Below the pieces are notes generated by a model. That model did no database searches, was not told the DNA's origin, and worked only from the letters and a program-made list of their open reading frames with translations. A stretch of 60,773 nucleotides of DNA from Nitrospirota bacterium (GTDB lineage Bacteria > Nitrospirota > Thermodesulfovibrionia > Thermodesulfovibrionales > JdFR-88). Within the stretch, counting starts at the first letter, position 1. Every line of letters begins with the position of its first letter. The position numbers and the translations under genes were made by a program. The stretch covers positions 1 through 60,773 of the forward strand of contig JAKAKS010000041.1 of assembly GCA_021813405.1 (NCBI GenBank), given 5' to 3'. This document shows positions 31,907 through 42,208 of this stretch, one piece after another.

Positions 31907-34872
31907 TATTTAAGGATTGGTTTCTCTTTTCAGTAATCCTTGCCTATCTCTGCCTGCTTTTTTTTATTGCCCACCTGGCCGAAAAAAGGGAGAAAAAGGG
32001 AAGGAGCCTGGTATCAAATCCGTTTGTTTATTCTCTCTCCCTGGCGGTGTTCTGCAGCTCCTGGACCTTTTACGGCAGCGTAGGCCTGGCAGCCTCATCC
32101 GGATTGTCTTTCCTGACAGTATACCTTGGCCCCACCCTGATGATGGCGCTTTCGCCCGTCTTACTTAGAAAAGTTATACGTATCTCAAAAGAAAACAGGA
32201 TAACAACCATCTCTGACTTCCTGGGGGCCAGATATGGCAATTCCCTTTCGGTGTCTGCCCTGTCGGCTTTCATAGCCCTGGTGGGGATTGCTCCTTATAT
32301 TGGCTTGCAGATAAAGGCGATAATGGGCACCTTCTCAATCCTTTCGGGTGGGCGGGACTCCTCGCTGGCCGGATTGATAATAACCCTTTTGCTGGGAATA
32401 TTCGCGATAATGTTCGGCGCACGAAAGCTGGACTCCTCGGAGCGGCATGAAGGAATGGTCTTTGCGGTGGCATTTGAGTCCATAATAAAACTGGCGGCCT
32501 TCCTCTGCGTTGGCATATATGTAAGCTTTTTCCTGTTCGGAGGCGTTTCTGACATATTCAGCAGTATAGAGGCCTCACGGTTCAGCCCGCTTACAGTAAT
32601 GGGGGGCGGCAGTTCCCCGGGGTTTGGCCAATGGGCATCACTTCTGGTGCTTTCGATGTCAGCCATCTTTTTCCTGCCAAGGCAGTTCCAGGTGTCGGTT
32701 GTGGAAAACTCCGATGAATCACATATCCTCAAGGCCGCCTGGCTTTTTCCGCTCTACCTGCTGCTTATAAATCTTTTTGTGCTGCCGATAGCCTATGGCG
32801 GGCTTCTCCTTTCAGGCAGCCACATTGGCGCTGATAATTTCGTCCTGACGATGCCTCTTGGCCAGGGCAGGAAGTACCTTGCCCTGTTCGCGTTCATAGG
32901 CGGCTTCTCGGCCGCCACCAGCATGGTGATAGTGGAAACCGTAGCCATAAGCACGATGGCCATGAACAACCTTGTGATGCCGGCCATTTATAAATTCAAC
33001 CGGCTGAAGGGCGTTTATCCCCGGGTGATTCTGAATCTGAGAAGGCTGGTGATCCTTGGATGCGTATTCATGGGATATGCTTTTGCAGTCCGCGTGGAAA
33101 AGTACTACTCCCTGGTGGATATCGGCTTGCAATCGTTCGAGGCGGTGACCATCTTCGCCCCGGCCTTTCTTATCGGGCTTTACTGGAAAAAAGGAAACCG
33201 CAAAGGCGCAGTGGCCGGGATGACCGCCGGGTTTGCAGTATGGGCATACTCGCTGCTGGTTCCAGCTCTTGTGAAGTCAGGCGTTATTGCCGATTCGGGC
33301 ATATTGTCATACATCATTCATTCAGAGGCGCTGAACCCTGACGCGCTCTTCGGCTTAAAGGGGCTGGACAAGTGGACCAATTCGCTTGTCTGGGGGCTGC
33401 TATTTAATGCCGTCCTCTATGCCGCTGTATCGCTGATCACCAGCCCGGATGAACTGGAGGAGAAGCAGGCCTTTTTATTTGTAGAGTCTTATTCCCCCAA
33501 ACTCCTGCCATCCCCTGTGAGTTACGGTTTTGAGGACCTCAAAAACCTGCTTGGCCAATACATAGGCCGGACCGAGGCGGGAGAAGCCCTCGGCCAGTTT
33601 ATCCGGGAAAACGCCATTAGCCAGGAACGGCTTGGCCCGCCTGATCTCATCCGGTTAAGAGACGAGGCAAAAAGGGTCCTTTCAGGCGCCCTGGGCTCCG
33701 CCATCGCCAGCATGATCGTGGAGAACCGGGCCATCCAGACCGAAGAGGAAAAGGGCGAGATGCTCAATTCCATATCGCAGATATCCCGTACCCTAAGGCT
33801 TTCAAGGAGCGAACTGGAGGACGCAAACAGCAAACTTAATGCACTGAAAGAATTCAGCGAGAACATCCTGGAAAGCCTGCCCCTTGGCGTGGCCACGCTT
33901 GATGGCCGCCTGAGGATAAAGTACTGGAACAGGGAAATGGAAAAGATAACCGGGATGCCAAGGCCCATGGTGATGGAGAAAGAGGCCGGCCTTATCCTTA
34001 ACTGCATGGGCCCGGGGCTGTTCAATACAGGCAATATTGGCAAGGAGATCATTTGCAACGCCGGAGACAAAACACTTAATGGCTACCTGAGCGCCCTTAA
34101 GGGAGGCCATGGCGAGTTCGTGCTTGTCTTCGAGGACATAACAGAAAAAAAGAGGGTTGAGGAAGAACTCTTCAGGGCCACCAAGCACGCCAGCCTGGGC
34201 AGACTGGCGGCCGGGGTTTCGCACGAGATAGGCAACCCGCTTGCGTCCATATCCTCCCTTGTGCAGGAACTTATGGAAGAGGACTTTGCCACAATCGGGG
34301 AAACACCTTTTGTAAAAGACTCCCTGGCCACTATCAACAGGCACATAGAGCGGATCGCCCGGATAGTGCGCAGCCTTGGGGACTTCGCCAGGCTCTACCC
34401 CAGGCAGAAGGCGCCAACTTCCGCAGCAGAAATACTTGAAAACACACTCGGCCTTATAAAATATGACAAGGGGTTCAGGGGTATAGAGATAGAGGTGGAG
34501 ATTCAGGACCTGCCTCTGCTGAAGATGGACCCGGACCAGATTCAACAGGTATTTCTTAATCTGATACTGAACGCCCGCGACGCTATGCCGGGCGGCGGAA
34601 AACTGGGCATCAGAATGCAGAAGTCAAATGATGAGGTGATTATGGTCTTCTCCGATACGGGAGAGGGAATGGACGATGTACAGCGTGAAAAGGCATTCGA
34701 GCCCTTCTTCACCACAAAAAGCACCGCCGCCGGACCGGCCAGGGGAACGGGGCTTGGTTTAAGCATCTGTTACAGCATTATCAAAGACCACGGGGGGACG
34801 ATAGAGGCCATATCGAGAAAAGGCGAAGGCACCAGTTTTATAATAAAAATCCCGATGGAGGCCAATAATTAA
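31903..34872 (+). CDS. Sodium:solute symporter-domain histidine kinase (CbrA/CrbS type)
   Basis: 989 residues. Residues about 1-500 form an SLC5-type symporter domain with some 13 helices ('WTFYGSVGLAASSG', 'GFSAATSMVIVETVAISTMAMNN'). A STAC-like linker domain follows (about 535-620: 'GQYIGRTEAGEALGQFI'), then PAS (about 655-740), HisKA with 'AAGVSHEIGNPLASISSL', and HATPase_c with 'LNLILNARDAMPGGG', 'DTGEGMD' and 'GTGLGLSICYSII'. Pseudomonas CbrA and Vibrio CrbS share this order and respond to carbon/nitrogen or acetate status. Stops 1 base into the regulator gene (TAATG). Placement beside satP and acs makes acetate or acetyl-phosphate status the likely input; this is inference. Confidence 0.92.
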   Translation: MIFKDWFLFSVILAYLCLLFFIAHLAEKREKKGRSLVSNPFVYSLSLAVFCSSWTFYGSVGLAASSGLSFLTVYLGPTLMMALSPVLLRKVIRISKENRITTISDFLGARYGNSLSVSALSAFIALVGIAPYIGLQIKAIMGTFSILSGGRDSSLAGLIITLLLGIFAIMFGARKLDSSERHEGMVFAVAFESIIKLAAFLCVGIYVSFFLFGGVSDIFSSIEASRFSPLTVMGGGSSPGFGQWASLLVLSMSAIFFLPRQFQVSVVENSDESHILKAAWLFPLYLLLINLFVLPIAYGGLLLSGSHIGADNFVLTMPLGQGRKYLALFAFIGGFSAATSMVIVETVAISTMAMNNLVMPAIYKFNRLKGVYPRVILNLRRLVILGCVFMGYAFAVRVEKYYSLVDIGLQSFEAVTIFAPAFLIGLYWKKGNRKGAVAGMTAGFAVWAYSLLVPALVKSGVIADSGILSYIIHSEALNPDALFGLKGLDKWTNSLVWGLLFNAVLYAAVSLITSPDELEEKQAFLFVESYSPKLLPSPVSYGFEDLKNLLGQYIGRTEAGEALGQFIRENAISQERLGPPDLIRLRDEAKRVLSGALGSAIASMIVENRAIQTEEEKGEMLNSISQISRTLRLSRSELEDANSKLNALKEFSENILESLPLGVATLDGRLRIKYWNREMEKITGMPRPMVMEKEAGLILNCMGPGLFNTGNIGKEIICNAGDKTLNGYLSALKGGHGEFVLVFEDITEKKRVEEELFRATKHASLGRLAAGVSHEIGNPLASISSLVQELMEEDFATIGETPFVKDSLATINRHIERIARIVRSLGDFARLYPRQKAPTSAAEILENTLGLIKYDKGFRGIEIEVEIQDLPLLKMDPDQIQQVFLNLILNARDAMPGGGKLGIRMQKSNDEVIMVFSDTGEGMDDVQREKAFEPFFTTKSTAAGPARGTGLGLSICYSIIKDHGGTIEAISRKGEGTSFIIKIPMEANN

Positions 34873-36218
34873 TGCCCAGGCGGATGCTCATAGTTGAAGA
34901 CGAAGAGACCCTCAGGGAGTCCTTGAAAAGGCTTTTTGTTAAAAACGGCTTTGAGGCGGACACGGCCAGCTCGGCGGAAGATGCCTTCGTGGCCGCCAAA
35001 AGCGGCATTTACGATGTGATCATAACCGACATCATCCTGCCGGGCATGGACGGGGTGGAGATGATAGCGAAGCTCCGTGAGCAGGTGGCCGACCAGATAT
35101 TTATTGTGATCACTGCTTATGCCTCCATCGAAACCGCTCTGCGGGCGCTCAGGGCCGGGGCGCACGACTATATAATGAAACCTGTTATACACGAAGAGAT
35201 CAAGCGCGTGGTCGAAAACTCGCTGAGACAAAAGGCTCTCCAGACAGAAAACATTTTCCTTAAAAAGCAGATGCGCAAAGGGAGCCCGGAGGGCATTATC
35301 GGGGAGAGCGCCGCCATAAAGGGTTTAAAAAGTGAGGTAGCCAAGGTTGCCGGCGCCAGAAGTAACGTTCTTATTCTGGGAGAGACCGGGACCGGCAAGG
35401 AGCTTGTGGCCAGGGCAATCCATTCCGGAAGCTCGCGTGCCGAGGGGCCTTTTATTCCGATAAACTGCGGGGCCATTCCGGAAAACCTGCTGGAGTCCGA
35501 GCTATTTGGCCATGTGAAAGGCGCGTTCACCGGGGCCGTGAGCGCCAAAAAAGGGTTGTTCGAGATTGCGGACGGAGGGACTGTATTCCTGGATGAGATT
35601 GGTGACATGGGCCTGGGGCTTCAATCCAAGCTGCTTCGCGTTCTTGAGGACCAGCAGGTAAGGCCTGTTGGCGGCACGCATGCATTACAGGTGGACCTGA
35701 GGTTCATTACCGCAACCAACAAGGACGTGGAAAGCGCGGCCAGGGACGGCAGCTTCCGTGAGGACCTGCTATACCGTATAAACGTAATCACGATAAAGGT
35801 ACCCCATTTAAGACAACGCCGTGAAGATATAAAACCGCTTGCAATGTATTTTATTGAAAAGTATTCAGGTGAACTGGGCAAGCACGTGAAAGGCATCAGC
35901 CCCGATGCGCTTGCCAGCCTTGAAAAATATGACTGGCCCGGAAACGTCAGGGAACTGCAAAACATTATCGAAAGGTCCCTTCTCCTGGCGGAGGGGGACA
36001 TTATCAACCTTGATTGCCTGCCCAACAATATAAGACATAGCGATTCCCTTCTGGACGAAGCGGCAGACAGAGGCTTCAGTATAGAGGACTACACAAAAAG
36101 ATTCATCCTTCAATACCAGCATACACATACGGAACAATCGATTGCGGAGATGCTCGGAATTACGCGCAAGTCCTTATGGGAAAAGCGTAAGCGCTGGGGA
36201 ATCTCAAGGCCGGATTAA
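34872..36218 (+). CDS. NtrC-family sigma-54-dependent response regulator
   Basis: 448 residues: receiver at 1-120 (phospho-Asp in '[12 protein letters not shown]'), AAA+ domain at about 140-370 with Walker A 'GETGTGKE', intact sigma-54 contact loop 'GAFTGA', Walker B '[13 protein letters not shown]', and arginine-finger region '[11 protein letters not shown]'. A Fis-type helix-turn-helix ends it ('[21 protein letters not shown]'). It is the cognate regulator of the symporter-kinase just upstream (overlap of 1 base). The two dyads at 36290-36334 and the -24/-12-like site before satP suggest it activates the acetate genes. Confidence 0.93.
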   Translation: MPRRMLIVEDEETLRESLKRLFVKNGFEADTASSAEDAFVAAKSGIYDVIITDIILPGMDGVEMIAKLREQVADQIFIVITAYASIETALRALRAGAHDYIMKPVIHEEIKRVVENSLRQKALQTENIFLKKQMRKGSPEGIIGESAAIKGLKSEVAKVAGARSNVLILGETGTGKELVARAIHSGSSRAEGPFIPINCGAIPENLLESELFGHVKGAFTGAVSAKKGLFEIADGGTVFLDEIGDMGLGLQSKLLRVLEDQQVRPVGGTHALQVDLRFITATNKDVESAARDGSFREDLLYRINVITIKVPHLRQRREDIKPLAMYFIEKYSGELGKHVKGISPDALASLEKYDWPGNVRELQNIIERSLLLAEGDIINLDCLPNNIRHSDSLLDEAADRGFSIEDYTKRFILQYQHTHTEQSIAEMLGITRKSLWEKRKRWGISRPD

Positions 36219-36228
36219 GCTCTTCTTA

Positions 36229-36272
36229 TTTGCGGTTTCTCTCAAAACTCTCCTGAGAACCAGAACCGCAAA
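36229..36272 (+). terminator. Hairpin after the regulator gene
   Basis: TTTGCGGTT (36229-36237) pairs perfectly with AACCGCAAA (36264-36272) with a long internal part that can pair further. No T-run follows, so termination would be weak or act as an mRNA end stabiliser. Confidence 0.45.
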
Positions 36273-36289
36273 TTCAATAATCTAACGGG

Positions 36290-36334
36290 GTTACTTTTTG
36301 TAACAAACAAGCCAATTGTATTACTTTTTGTAAC
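36290..36334. promoter_or_regulatory. Twin dyads, candidate enhancer sites for the NtrC-type regulator
   Basis: GTTAC-TTTTT-GTAAC at 36290-36304 and ATTAC-TTTTT-GTAAC at 36320-36334 share a 14-base identical core, with centres 30 bp apart (about three helical turns). They lie about 90-140 bp before the -24/-12-like site at 36413, the normal place for activator sites of sigma-54 promoters. Confidence 0.65.
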
Positions 36335-36412
36335 ACGCCCGCCCTATTAATTTAAAAAGGATTACATGACACAAGCCGTTGTTATAGAAGCATAATCCCG
36401 TAGTATTTCCCG

Positions 36413-36428
36413 CGGTATTGATTTTGCA
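36413..36428 (+). promoter_or_regulatory. Candidate sigma-54 promoter of satP
   Basis: CGGTATTGATTTTGCA has GG (36414-36415) and GC (36426-36427) with exactly ten bases between; TTTGCA is a perfect -12 element, while -24 keeps only the GG of TGGCAC. Transcription would begin near 36439, about 50 bases before satP. Confidence 0.5.
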
Positions 36429-36490
36429 TACTTTTCTCCCTAATAAGGGGCTGGTGGGCGCCTGAACGTGAATCTTCCAGGAGGAAAATA

Positions 36491-37072
36491 ATGGCTGAAG
36501 AAGTAAAGTTAGGAAATCCAGCGGTAGTTGGGCTGGCAGGTTTTGGCATGACAACCCTGATCCTGCAGTTTCATAACCTGGGGCTCGTCAGCTTGGGGCC
36601 GGTTATCTGGATAGGGCTTCTGTTTGGGGGCAGCGCCCAATTGGTTGCGGGCCTGCTTGAATTCAAAACCGGCAACAATTTTGGTTTTTGCGCTTTTACA
36701 GGCTATGGAGCGTTCTGGATATCATTGTGCCTGTATCTGATTTTCGGTACAAACGCCGATATAGCCAAAGCTTTCGGAGTCCTTGCATTTGACGGGCATG
36801 GGCTTGGCATATTCCTTCTGATGTGGACGTTCTTCACCTTTATACTGTTCATCGCATCAATGAAACACCACACCGTACTTGCGCTGCTTTTTTTGACCCT
36901 GCTTCTGGGCTTTACCGGTTTGGACCTGAAAGAGCTGGCCGGAATCCAGACGGCCGGCACCCTGGCAGCGCTGGACCTGATCGTATGCGCGCTGCTGGCG
37001 TGGTATCTCATGGCGGTTACAATATATGCCGAATCGGGCATAAAGCTGCCGGTAGGTAGTCCGTGGCTTTAA
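36491..37072 (+). CDS. satP: Acetate uptake transporter, GPR1/FUN34/YaaH (SatP) family
   Basis: 193 residues with six hydrophobic helices. The family motif NPAVVGL-F near the start ('GNPAVVGLAGFGMTTLILQ') is present, as is 'GLLFGGSAQLVAGLLEFKTGNNFG'. SatP/YaaH imports acetate and succinate with protons. The start has AGGAGG 7 bases upstream. It is 57 bases before acs, so uptake and activation of acetate are linked in one unit controlled by the upstream two-component pair. Confidence 0.9.
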   Translation: MAEEVKLGNPAVVGLAGFGMTTLILQFHNLGLVSLGPVIWIGLLFGGSAQLVAGLLEFKTGNNFGFCAFTGYGAFWISLCLYLIFGTNADIAKAFGVLAFDGHGLGIFLLMWTFFTFILFIASMKHHTVLALLFLTLLLGFTGLDLKELAGIQTAGTLAALDLIVCALLAWYLMAVTIYAESGIKLPVGSPWL

Positions 37073-37129
37073 ACGTGATTTTCCGGGAACTGGGGCTAAC
37101 AAAATATCAATCGGGAGATAATTTTTAAA

Positions 37130-39109
37130 ATGGCTGACAACGGCAGTGGTTTTGATGTGCTTATGTCTGAAAATCGCGTCTTCCGTACAGCACCGGAGAT
37201 CAGTAGCAGAGCCCACGTAAGAAGCATGGCAGAGTACAATTCTGTTTACAGGCGATCCATGGAGGACCCCGAAGGCTTTTGGGGCGAGATGGCCGAAAAA
37301 CGGCTGACGTGGTTTAAGAAATGGGATAAGGTTCTGGACTACGATTTTGAAAAGCCCTATATCAAGTGGTTCCAGGGCGGCAAACTCAATGCCAGCTATA
37401 ACTGCCTGGACAGGCACCTTTCCGGCCCGGGGCGCAATAAGGCCGCGCTCATCTGGGAGTCCGATGATGGGGCGTTCAAAACCTATACATACCAGCAGCT
37501 TGCCACCGAGGTGAACCGGTTTGCCAACGTGCTTAAAAAGCACGGCATCACCAAGGGTGACAGGGTGACAATTTACCTGCCCATGATACCGGAGCTGCCC
37601 ATATCCATGCTTGCATGCGCCCGGATAGGGGCCATTCACAGCGTTGTTTTCGGCGGCTTTTCAGCCCAGTCCCTCAAAGACAGGATAAATGACTGCGGCG
37701 CCAGGCTTCTCATTACGGCGGACCAGGGATTGCGGGGCGGAAGGAAAGTGGCACTGAAAGCCAGCTGTGATGAGGCACTGAATGAATGCCCTACGGTGGA
37801 GAAATTGATAGTTGTCCAAAGGACCGGGGGCGGAGTGGACATGACCCCCGGAAGGGATTTCTGGTGGGAAGACGAAATTGCCGCGCCAGACATAAAGAAT
37901 TTCTGCCAGCCTGAGGAGATGGACGCGGAAGACCCTCTGTTTATTCTTTACACGTCCGGGTCCACCGGAAAACCAAAAGGCGTGCTGCATACGACGGGCG
38001 GGTACATGCTTTATACCAACCTGACATTCGAGTGGATATTCGACTGCCATGCCGATGACATCCATTTCTGCACCGCAGATATAGGCTGGATTACCGGCCA
38101 CAGCTATATCCTCTACGGCCCGCTTTCAGCGGGGGCCACATCGCTAATGTTTGAAGGCATACCCAGCTACCCGGACCCGGGCAGGTTCTGGCAGATAATT
38201 GACAGGCATAAGGCTAGCATTTTCTATACCGCTCCAACTGCCATAAGGGCCTTGATGCGCGAGGGTGAAGAATGGACGCAGGGGCACGACCTCTCTTCCC
38301 TGAGAGTTCTGGGGACGGTGGGGGAGCCGATAAACCCGGAGGCATGGATGTGGTATTTCAAAAACGTGGGCAAGGGCAGGCTGCCTATCGTTGATACCTG
38401 GTGGCAGACAGAGACCGGCGGCATACTGATAACGCCGCTGCCCGGCGCCATGCCGCTTAAACCAGGGTCCGCTTGCAGGCCGTTCCCAGGCGTTGCCCCC
38501 CTCGTGGTAAACGAAAAGGGCGAGGCTGCCCAGCCAAATGAGGGCGGCTATCTGTGCATATCAAAACCATGGCCGGGAATGCTGCGCGGCACATATGGAG
38601 ACCCGGACAACAAAAGGATAAAGGAAGTCTATTTCAGCCGGTTTCCAGGCAAGTATTTTTCAGGCGACGGGGCCAGGGTGGACGAGGACGGGGATTACTG
38701 GCTTATGGGCAGGGTGGATGACGTTATCAACGTCTCCGGCCACAGAATAGGCACCGCCGAGGTTGAATCCGCCCTGGTAAGCCATGAGGCTGTGGCCGAA
38801 GCGGCCGTGGTGGGTTTCCCGCATGAGATAAAGGGCGAGGGGATTTACAGCTATGTAACGCTGAAGGCCGGCCTTGTTGCTGATGAAGCCCTCAAAAAAA
38901 GCCTTATAGGCCATGTGCGAAGCGCTATAGGGCCCATCGCAGCCCCCGACAAAATGCAATTTGCGCCAGGGCTGCCAAAAACCAGGAGCGGCAAAATAAT
39001 GAGGCGCATACTGAGAAAGATAGCCAGGGGTGATGTGGAAGAGCTGGGCGATACATCTACTCTGGCGGACCCTTCGGTAGTGGAAAGCCTGGTAAAAAAC
39101 AGGCAGTAA
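37130..39109 (+). CDS. acs: Acetyl-CoA synthetase
   Basis: 659 residues, the normal size of Acs. It converts acetate, ATP and CoA to acetyl-CoA through acetyl-AMP. Visible blocks are the P-loop-like '[15 protein letters not shown]', the acyl pocket segment '[16 protein letters not shown]', '[10 protein letters not shown]' and the hinge '[18 protein letters not shown]'. The C-terminal '[14 protein letters not shown]' carries the lysine that protein acetylation uses to switch Acs off. Follows satP in the same operon. A hairpin AGGGGCGG / CCGCCCCT at 39127-39158 may end the transcript. Confidence 0.95.
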   Translation: MADNGSGFDVLMSENRVFRTAPEISSRAHVRSMAEYNSVYRRSMEDPEGFWGEMAEKRLTWFKKWDKVLDYDFEKPYIKWFQGGKLNASYNCLDRHLSGPGRNKAALIWESDDGAFKTYTYQQLATEVNRFANVLKKHGITKGDRVTIYLPMIPELPISMLACARIGAIHSVVFGGFSAQSLKDRINDCGARLLITADQGLRGGRKVALKASCDEALNECPTVEKLIVVQRTGGGVDMTPGRDFWWEDEIAAPDIKNFCQPEEMDAEDPLFILYTSGSTGKPKGVLHTTGGYMLYTNLTFEWIFDCHADDIHFCTADIGWITGHSYILYGPLSAGATSLMFEGIPSYPDPGRFWQIIDRHKASIFYTAPTAIRALMREGEEWTQGHDLSSLRVLGTVGEPINPEAWMWYFKNVGKGRLPIVDTWWQTETGGILITPLPGAMPLKPGSACRPFPGVAPLVVNEKGEAAQPNEGGYLCISKPWPGMLRGTYGDPDNKRIKEVYFSRFPGKYFSGDGARVDEDGDYWLMGRVDDVINVSGHRIGTAEVESALVSHEAVAEAAVVGFPHEIKGEGIYSYVTLKAGLVADEALKKSLIGHVRSAIGPIAAPDKMQFAPGLPKTRSGKIMRRILRKIARGDVEELGDTSTLADPSVVESLVKNRQ

Positions 39110-39126
39110 GCATAAATATGCAAAAC

Positions 39127-39158
39127 AGGGGCGGGTGCGATAAGCCGTAACCGCCCCT
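39127..39158 (+). terminator. Hairpin after acs
   Basis: Eight-pair perfect stem AGGGGCGG (39127-39134) / CCGCCCCT (39151-39158) around a 16-base loop, followed by 'tatgtatt' rather than a clean U-run. A weak terminator or 3'-end stabiliser. Confidence 0.55.
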
Positions 39159-39198
39159 TATGTATTCCTGCCACCCTGAATATACTAAAATATTAAGG

Positions 39199-39789
39199 AT
39201 GAACTTGAAAATGCCAGATGCTCAGTACGGGCCGCCAATGGACAGGTTTATCCCCGGCCGGTCTGAATCCGTTCTCATTGTTGTTGACGTGCAGGAAAAA
39301 CTTGCGGCCGTTATGGAGGAAGGCGTTAAAGAAAAGACGGTTCTCAATATAGTGCGCCTGATTGAAGGGGCTAACATTCTCTCGGTCCCGGTAATCATTA
39401 CTGAGCAATACCCAAAAGGCCTGGGCTCCACAGCATCCCCGGTAAAGAAGGCCTTGCCGCTGGTCTCCCCTGTAGAGAAGATCACGTTTGATTGCTGCGG
39501 CGAACCGGCTTTCCTTGCTGCGCTTTCCGGAAGAAAAAAGATAATCCTGACCGGGATGGAGGCCCACATTTGCGTGCTACAGACCTGCCTTGGCCTTCTG
39601 GAGCGCGGATTTTACGTGCATGCAGTCGCAAACGCCTGCTGTTCCAGGAAAAAAGAGGACTATAAAACAGGAATTGATTTCATGAGAAACGCAGGGGCGG
39701 TCATCACGACTGCCGAAACCGTTCTTTTCCAGCTTGCCGGCCGGGCAGGAACTGACGAATTCAGGGCCATCTCAAAACTTATAAAGTGA
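39199..39789 (+). CDS. Isochorismatase-family cysteine hydrolase
   Basis: 196 residues. The Asp-Lys-Cys triad is placed as usual: Asp in 'LIVVDVQEKLA', a Lys near 'VSPVEKITFDCCG' and Cys in 'GMEAHICVLQTCLGLLERG'. The 'YPKGLGSTASPV' segment fits the YcaC/isochorismatase-like group active on amides or ring substrates. The substrate is unknown. AAGG at 39195-39198 is too close to ATG 39199, so translation may start at ATG 39211 (12-base spacing). Single gene between acs and the chemoreceptor. 39790-39920 holds no gene. Confidence 0.85.
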   Translation: MNLKMPDAQYGPPMDRFIPGRSESVLIVVDVQEKLAAVMEEGVKEKTVLNIVRLIEGANILSVPVIITEQYPKGLGSTASPVKKALPLVSPVEKITFDCCGEPAFLAALSGRKKIILTGMEAHICVLQTCLGLLERGFYVHAVANACCSRKKEDYKTGIDFMRNAGAVITTAETVLFQLAGRAGTDEFRAISKLIK

Positions 39790-39922
39790 TCATTTAAAAA
39801 CCTTCTGATTCAACCGGGGCCTGAACTCGCCACCAAGGAGCTTGCGGCTTGCAGCCCTTTTGTTCAAAAATTTTTTTTTACGCAGCCTGAACCTCCCGGT
39901 AAAAGGCCCCGGTAAAAGTCCC

Positions 39923-39950
39923 TTGACATAGCAATAATTAAAAGTATATA
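39923..39950 (+). promoter_or_regulatory. Sigma-70-type promoter of the chemoreceptor gene
   Basis: Perfect -35 TTGACA (39923-39928) and -10 TATATA (39945-39950) with a 16-base AT-rich spacer, 58 bases before the gene. A TATAAA with 18-base spacing is an alternative -10. Confidence 0.6.
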
Positions 39951-40007
39951 AAAATGTGACTTTTTAATAGTTCAATAATATTAAGCTTAAAGGGACGGGC
40001 GGGCTTT

Positions 40008-42053
40008 ATGAATCTCAAGAAAAAATCCTTGCTGTTTCTTTCGTTAATCCTTTTGCTGGCCTTCAGCCTGAACACAGCCGTCCTCACCCTTATCGCAACA
40101 GCAAAATATAAAAAGGCCATGCTCGCAAAAAGCATGTATATGGGGCAAAACCTCAAGGGCGACCTGGAGAAAGCGCTTGCCCTCGGAATCCAGATTAAGG
40201 ACATTCCAGGCCTGGATGATAAACTGGCTAGCCTTGCAAAAAGCGAGAAGGACCTGGCATTTATTTCGGTAACGGGCCCTGACGGCACAGTCCTGGCCAG
40301 TGCGGGCCAGGCCCCTGCACGCCTGCCAGGCCCGGCGCTTGCATCAGCAGCACAGGATGTAACTGAAACAGGCGGCCTCTATTATATGAAAATCCCCTTG
40401 AAGGATGCCGCGGGCAATATTGGAGGCTCGCTTACGCTGGGGCTGAAATCTGGAGGCATAAAGGCACAGATCTACAGCCTTCTGTTCTGGGCGCTTGGCA
40501 TATTGCTGGTGTGTTTTCTGATATTTGTGCCGATGGTGTACTTCGCAATCTCCCGGTTCATAACCAGGCCCGTTATCGGGATACAGACGGCCGCAGCCCG
40601 GATAGCCTCCGGGGACCTGACACATACTACGGTACTAAGGGGCAACGACGAAATAGCCGCGCTTAGCCAGTCTATCAACACAATAGCCGCCAGCCTGAGG
40701 GAGATGATACATAAAATAAAGGAAGTTACCGAAGACATCTCCAAGGTGTCCTTCAAGGTGGAGGAGTCCTCCGGCAAGATACTGGCAGGCGTGGAAGAGC
40801 AAAAATCCTCGGTTGAGATTGCAGGGGCCACCCTGGAAACGGTAAAGGAATCGATTGCTTTGGTATCTGCTGCCGCCGAAGGCCTCTCCCTGGCATCCGA
40901 AGAGACTTCGTCTTCAGCAACCCGTATGAGCTCCGCCATTTCCACAATAGCTGAAAGCGCGGAGGTCTTCGACGGGGCAGCCAGTGAGACTGCGTCCTCC
41001 ATAGAACAAATGATTGATGGAATAAACCGGATAGCTGGAGGCCTGGACAGCCATTACAAGGCTTCGGAGTCCATAGCGTCTTCGGTTGAGGAAGTGAATG
41101 CCGCCATCAAGGACATAGAAAAGAGCGCGGCGGAGTCCGCCGTGCTAGCCGAAAAAGTGCAGCGCGCCGCTTCGGTAAAAGGGATGCAAAGCGCCCAGGC
41201 GGCCCTGAAAGGCATCGACGATATAAAACAGAGCGTAACCGGAATGGCGGAAGCCGTAAACGGGCTTGGGCGGCAATCACAGGAGATAGGCTCCGTAGTT
41301 ACAGTTATAGATGAAGTTGCCGAGCAGACCGGCCTGCTTGCCCTTAACGCCGCCATCCTTGCCACACAGGCGGGCGCGCATGGCAGCGGGTTTGCAGTGG
41401 TGGCCAGCGAGATAAAGGCGCTGGCCGAGAGGACTTCCGCTTCCACAAAGGAGATATCGGAACTTGTGGTTTCGGTCCAGAACATGGTGAAGTCCAGCAT
41501 CGAGAAGGCTTCCTCCAGCATACAGACCGTTGAAGCAGGGCTGGACATGGTACGCCAAACCAACGACTATCTGAGTGAGATTGCAAAAAGCTCGGCTTCG
41601 GCTGCCGAAATGGCCGGCGTGATCCGCAAGGCCACATCAGAAGAGGCCCAGGTTATCAGGAACATTGCCGACACAACAAGGCAGATGAGCAGTGAAACGG
41701 AAAAGATATCCGAGGCGTTAAACGAGCAAACCAGAGGCAGCAAGCTGATACTTACCGCAACGTCCAGGATAAAGACGCTCTCGGCACAGGTGAGGTCCGC
41801 CGCCGCCCAGCAGAAAACAGGGAGCATGGAGATCTCGCAGACAGCGGAGAACGCGGCGGGCCAGTCCGGCCAGATCGCGCGCTCAACCGGCCAGCAGAGG
41901 CAGATGAGCCATGAACTCGCTGCCCATATGGAAAAGATAAATGGCGCGGCTGGCAGTCTGGCCCACTCAGTTACGGATATGGCCATGGTAGTTGATTCGC
42001 TTAAGGGAAAAGCCGCGGACCTGGCATCGGAACTGGAAAGGTTCAAGCTGTAA
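40008..42053 (+). CDS. Methyl-accepting chemotaxis protein
   Basis: 681 residues. First helix at about 8-30, a short periplasmic sensor part (about 31-155, 'VTGPDGTVLASAG', Cache-like), second helix about 158-185 and HAMP about 187-240 ('RPVIGIQTAAARIASGDLT'). A long coiled-coil signalling domain follows with hairpin tip 'AEQTGLLALNAAILATQAGAHGSGFAVVASEIK'. No C-terminal NWETF-like tail is present for CheR/CheB docking. It has its own promoter. The next genes are for extracellular electron transfer, so a redox or mineral-related stimulus is possible but unproven. Confidence 0.92.
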   Translation: MNLKKKSLLFLSLILLLAFSLNTAVLTLIATAKYKKAMLAKSMYMGQNLKGDLEKALALGIQIKDIPGLDDKLASLAKSEKDLAFISVTGPDGTVLASAGQAPARLPGPALASAAQDVTETGGLYYMKIPLKDAAGNIGGSLTLGLKSGGIKAQIYSLLFWALGILLVCFLIFVPMVYFAISRFITRPVIGIQTAAARIASGDLTHTTVLRGNDEIAALSQSINTIAASLREMIHKIKEVTEDISKVSFKVEESSGKILAGVEEQKSSVEIAGATLETVKESIALVSAAAEGLSLASEETSSSATRMSSAISTIAESAEVFDGAASETASSIEQMIDGINRIAGGLDSHYKASESIASSVEEVNAAIKDIEKSAAESAVLAEKVQRAASVKGMQSAQAALKGIDDIKQSVTGMAEAVNGLGRQSQEIGSVVTVIDEVAEQTGLLALNAAILATQAGAHGSGFAVVASEIKALAERTSASTKEISELVVSVQNMVKSSIEKASSSIQTVEAGLDMVRQTNDYLSEIAKSSASAAEMAGVIRKATSEEAQVIRNIADTTRQMSSETEKISEALNEQTRGSKLILTATSRIKTLSAQVRSAAAQQKTGSMEISQTAENAAGQSGQIARSTGQQRQMSHELAAHMEKINGAAGSLAHSVTDMAMVVDSLKGKAADLASELERFKL

Positions 42054-42208
42054 CGATGAATAAATTTTTTCATGGACATCGGCAAGTAAAAAATTTGATA
42101 ATACATCGGGCGCTGGTCCGTGGGGTAATATCCGGCCAAATAGCGGATTTTAAAAAATAATTTAAGGCCTTTGCGGGGCCAGGTATTGGGGGAGGGTAAA
42201 AAATTAAC

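Noticed and set aside
36366-36382. TGACAC...TTGTT as the sigma-54 promoter of satP
   Set aside because: The spacing between the -24 and -12 elements is one base too long, and both elements miss invariant bases; the site at 36413-36428 fits better.
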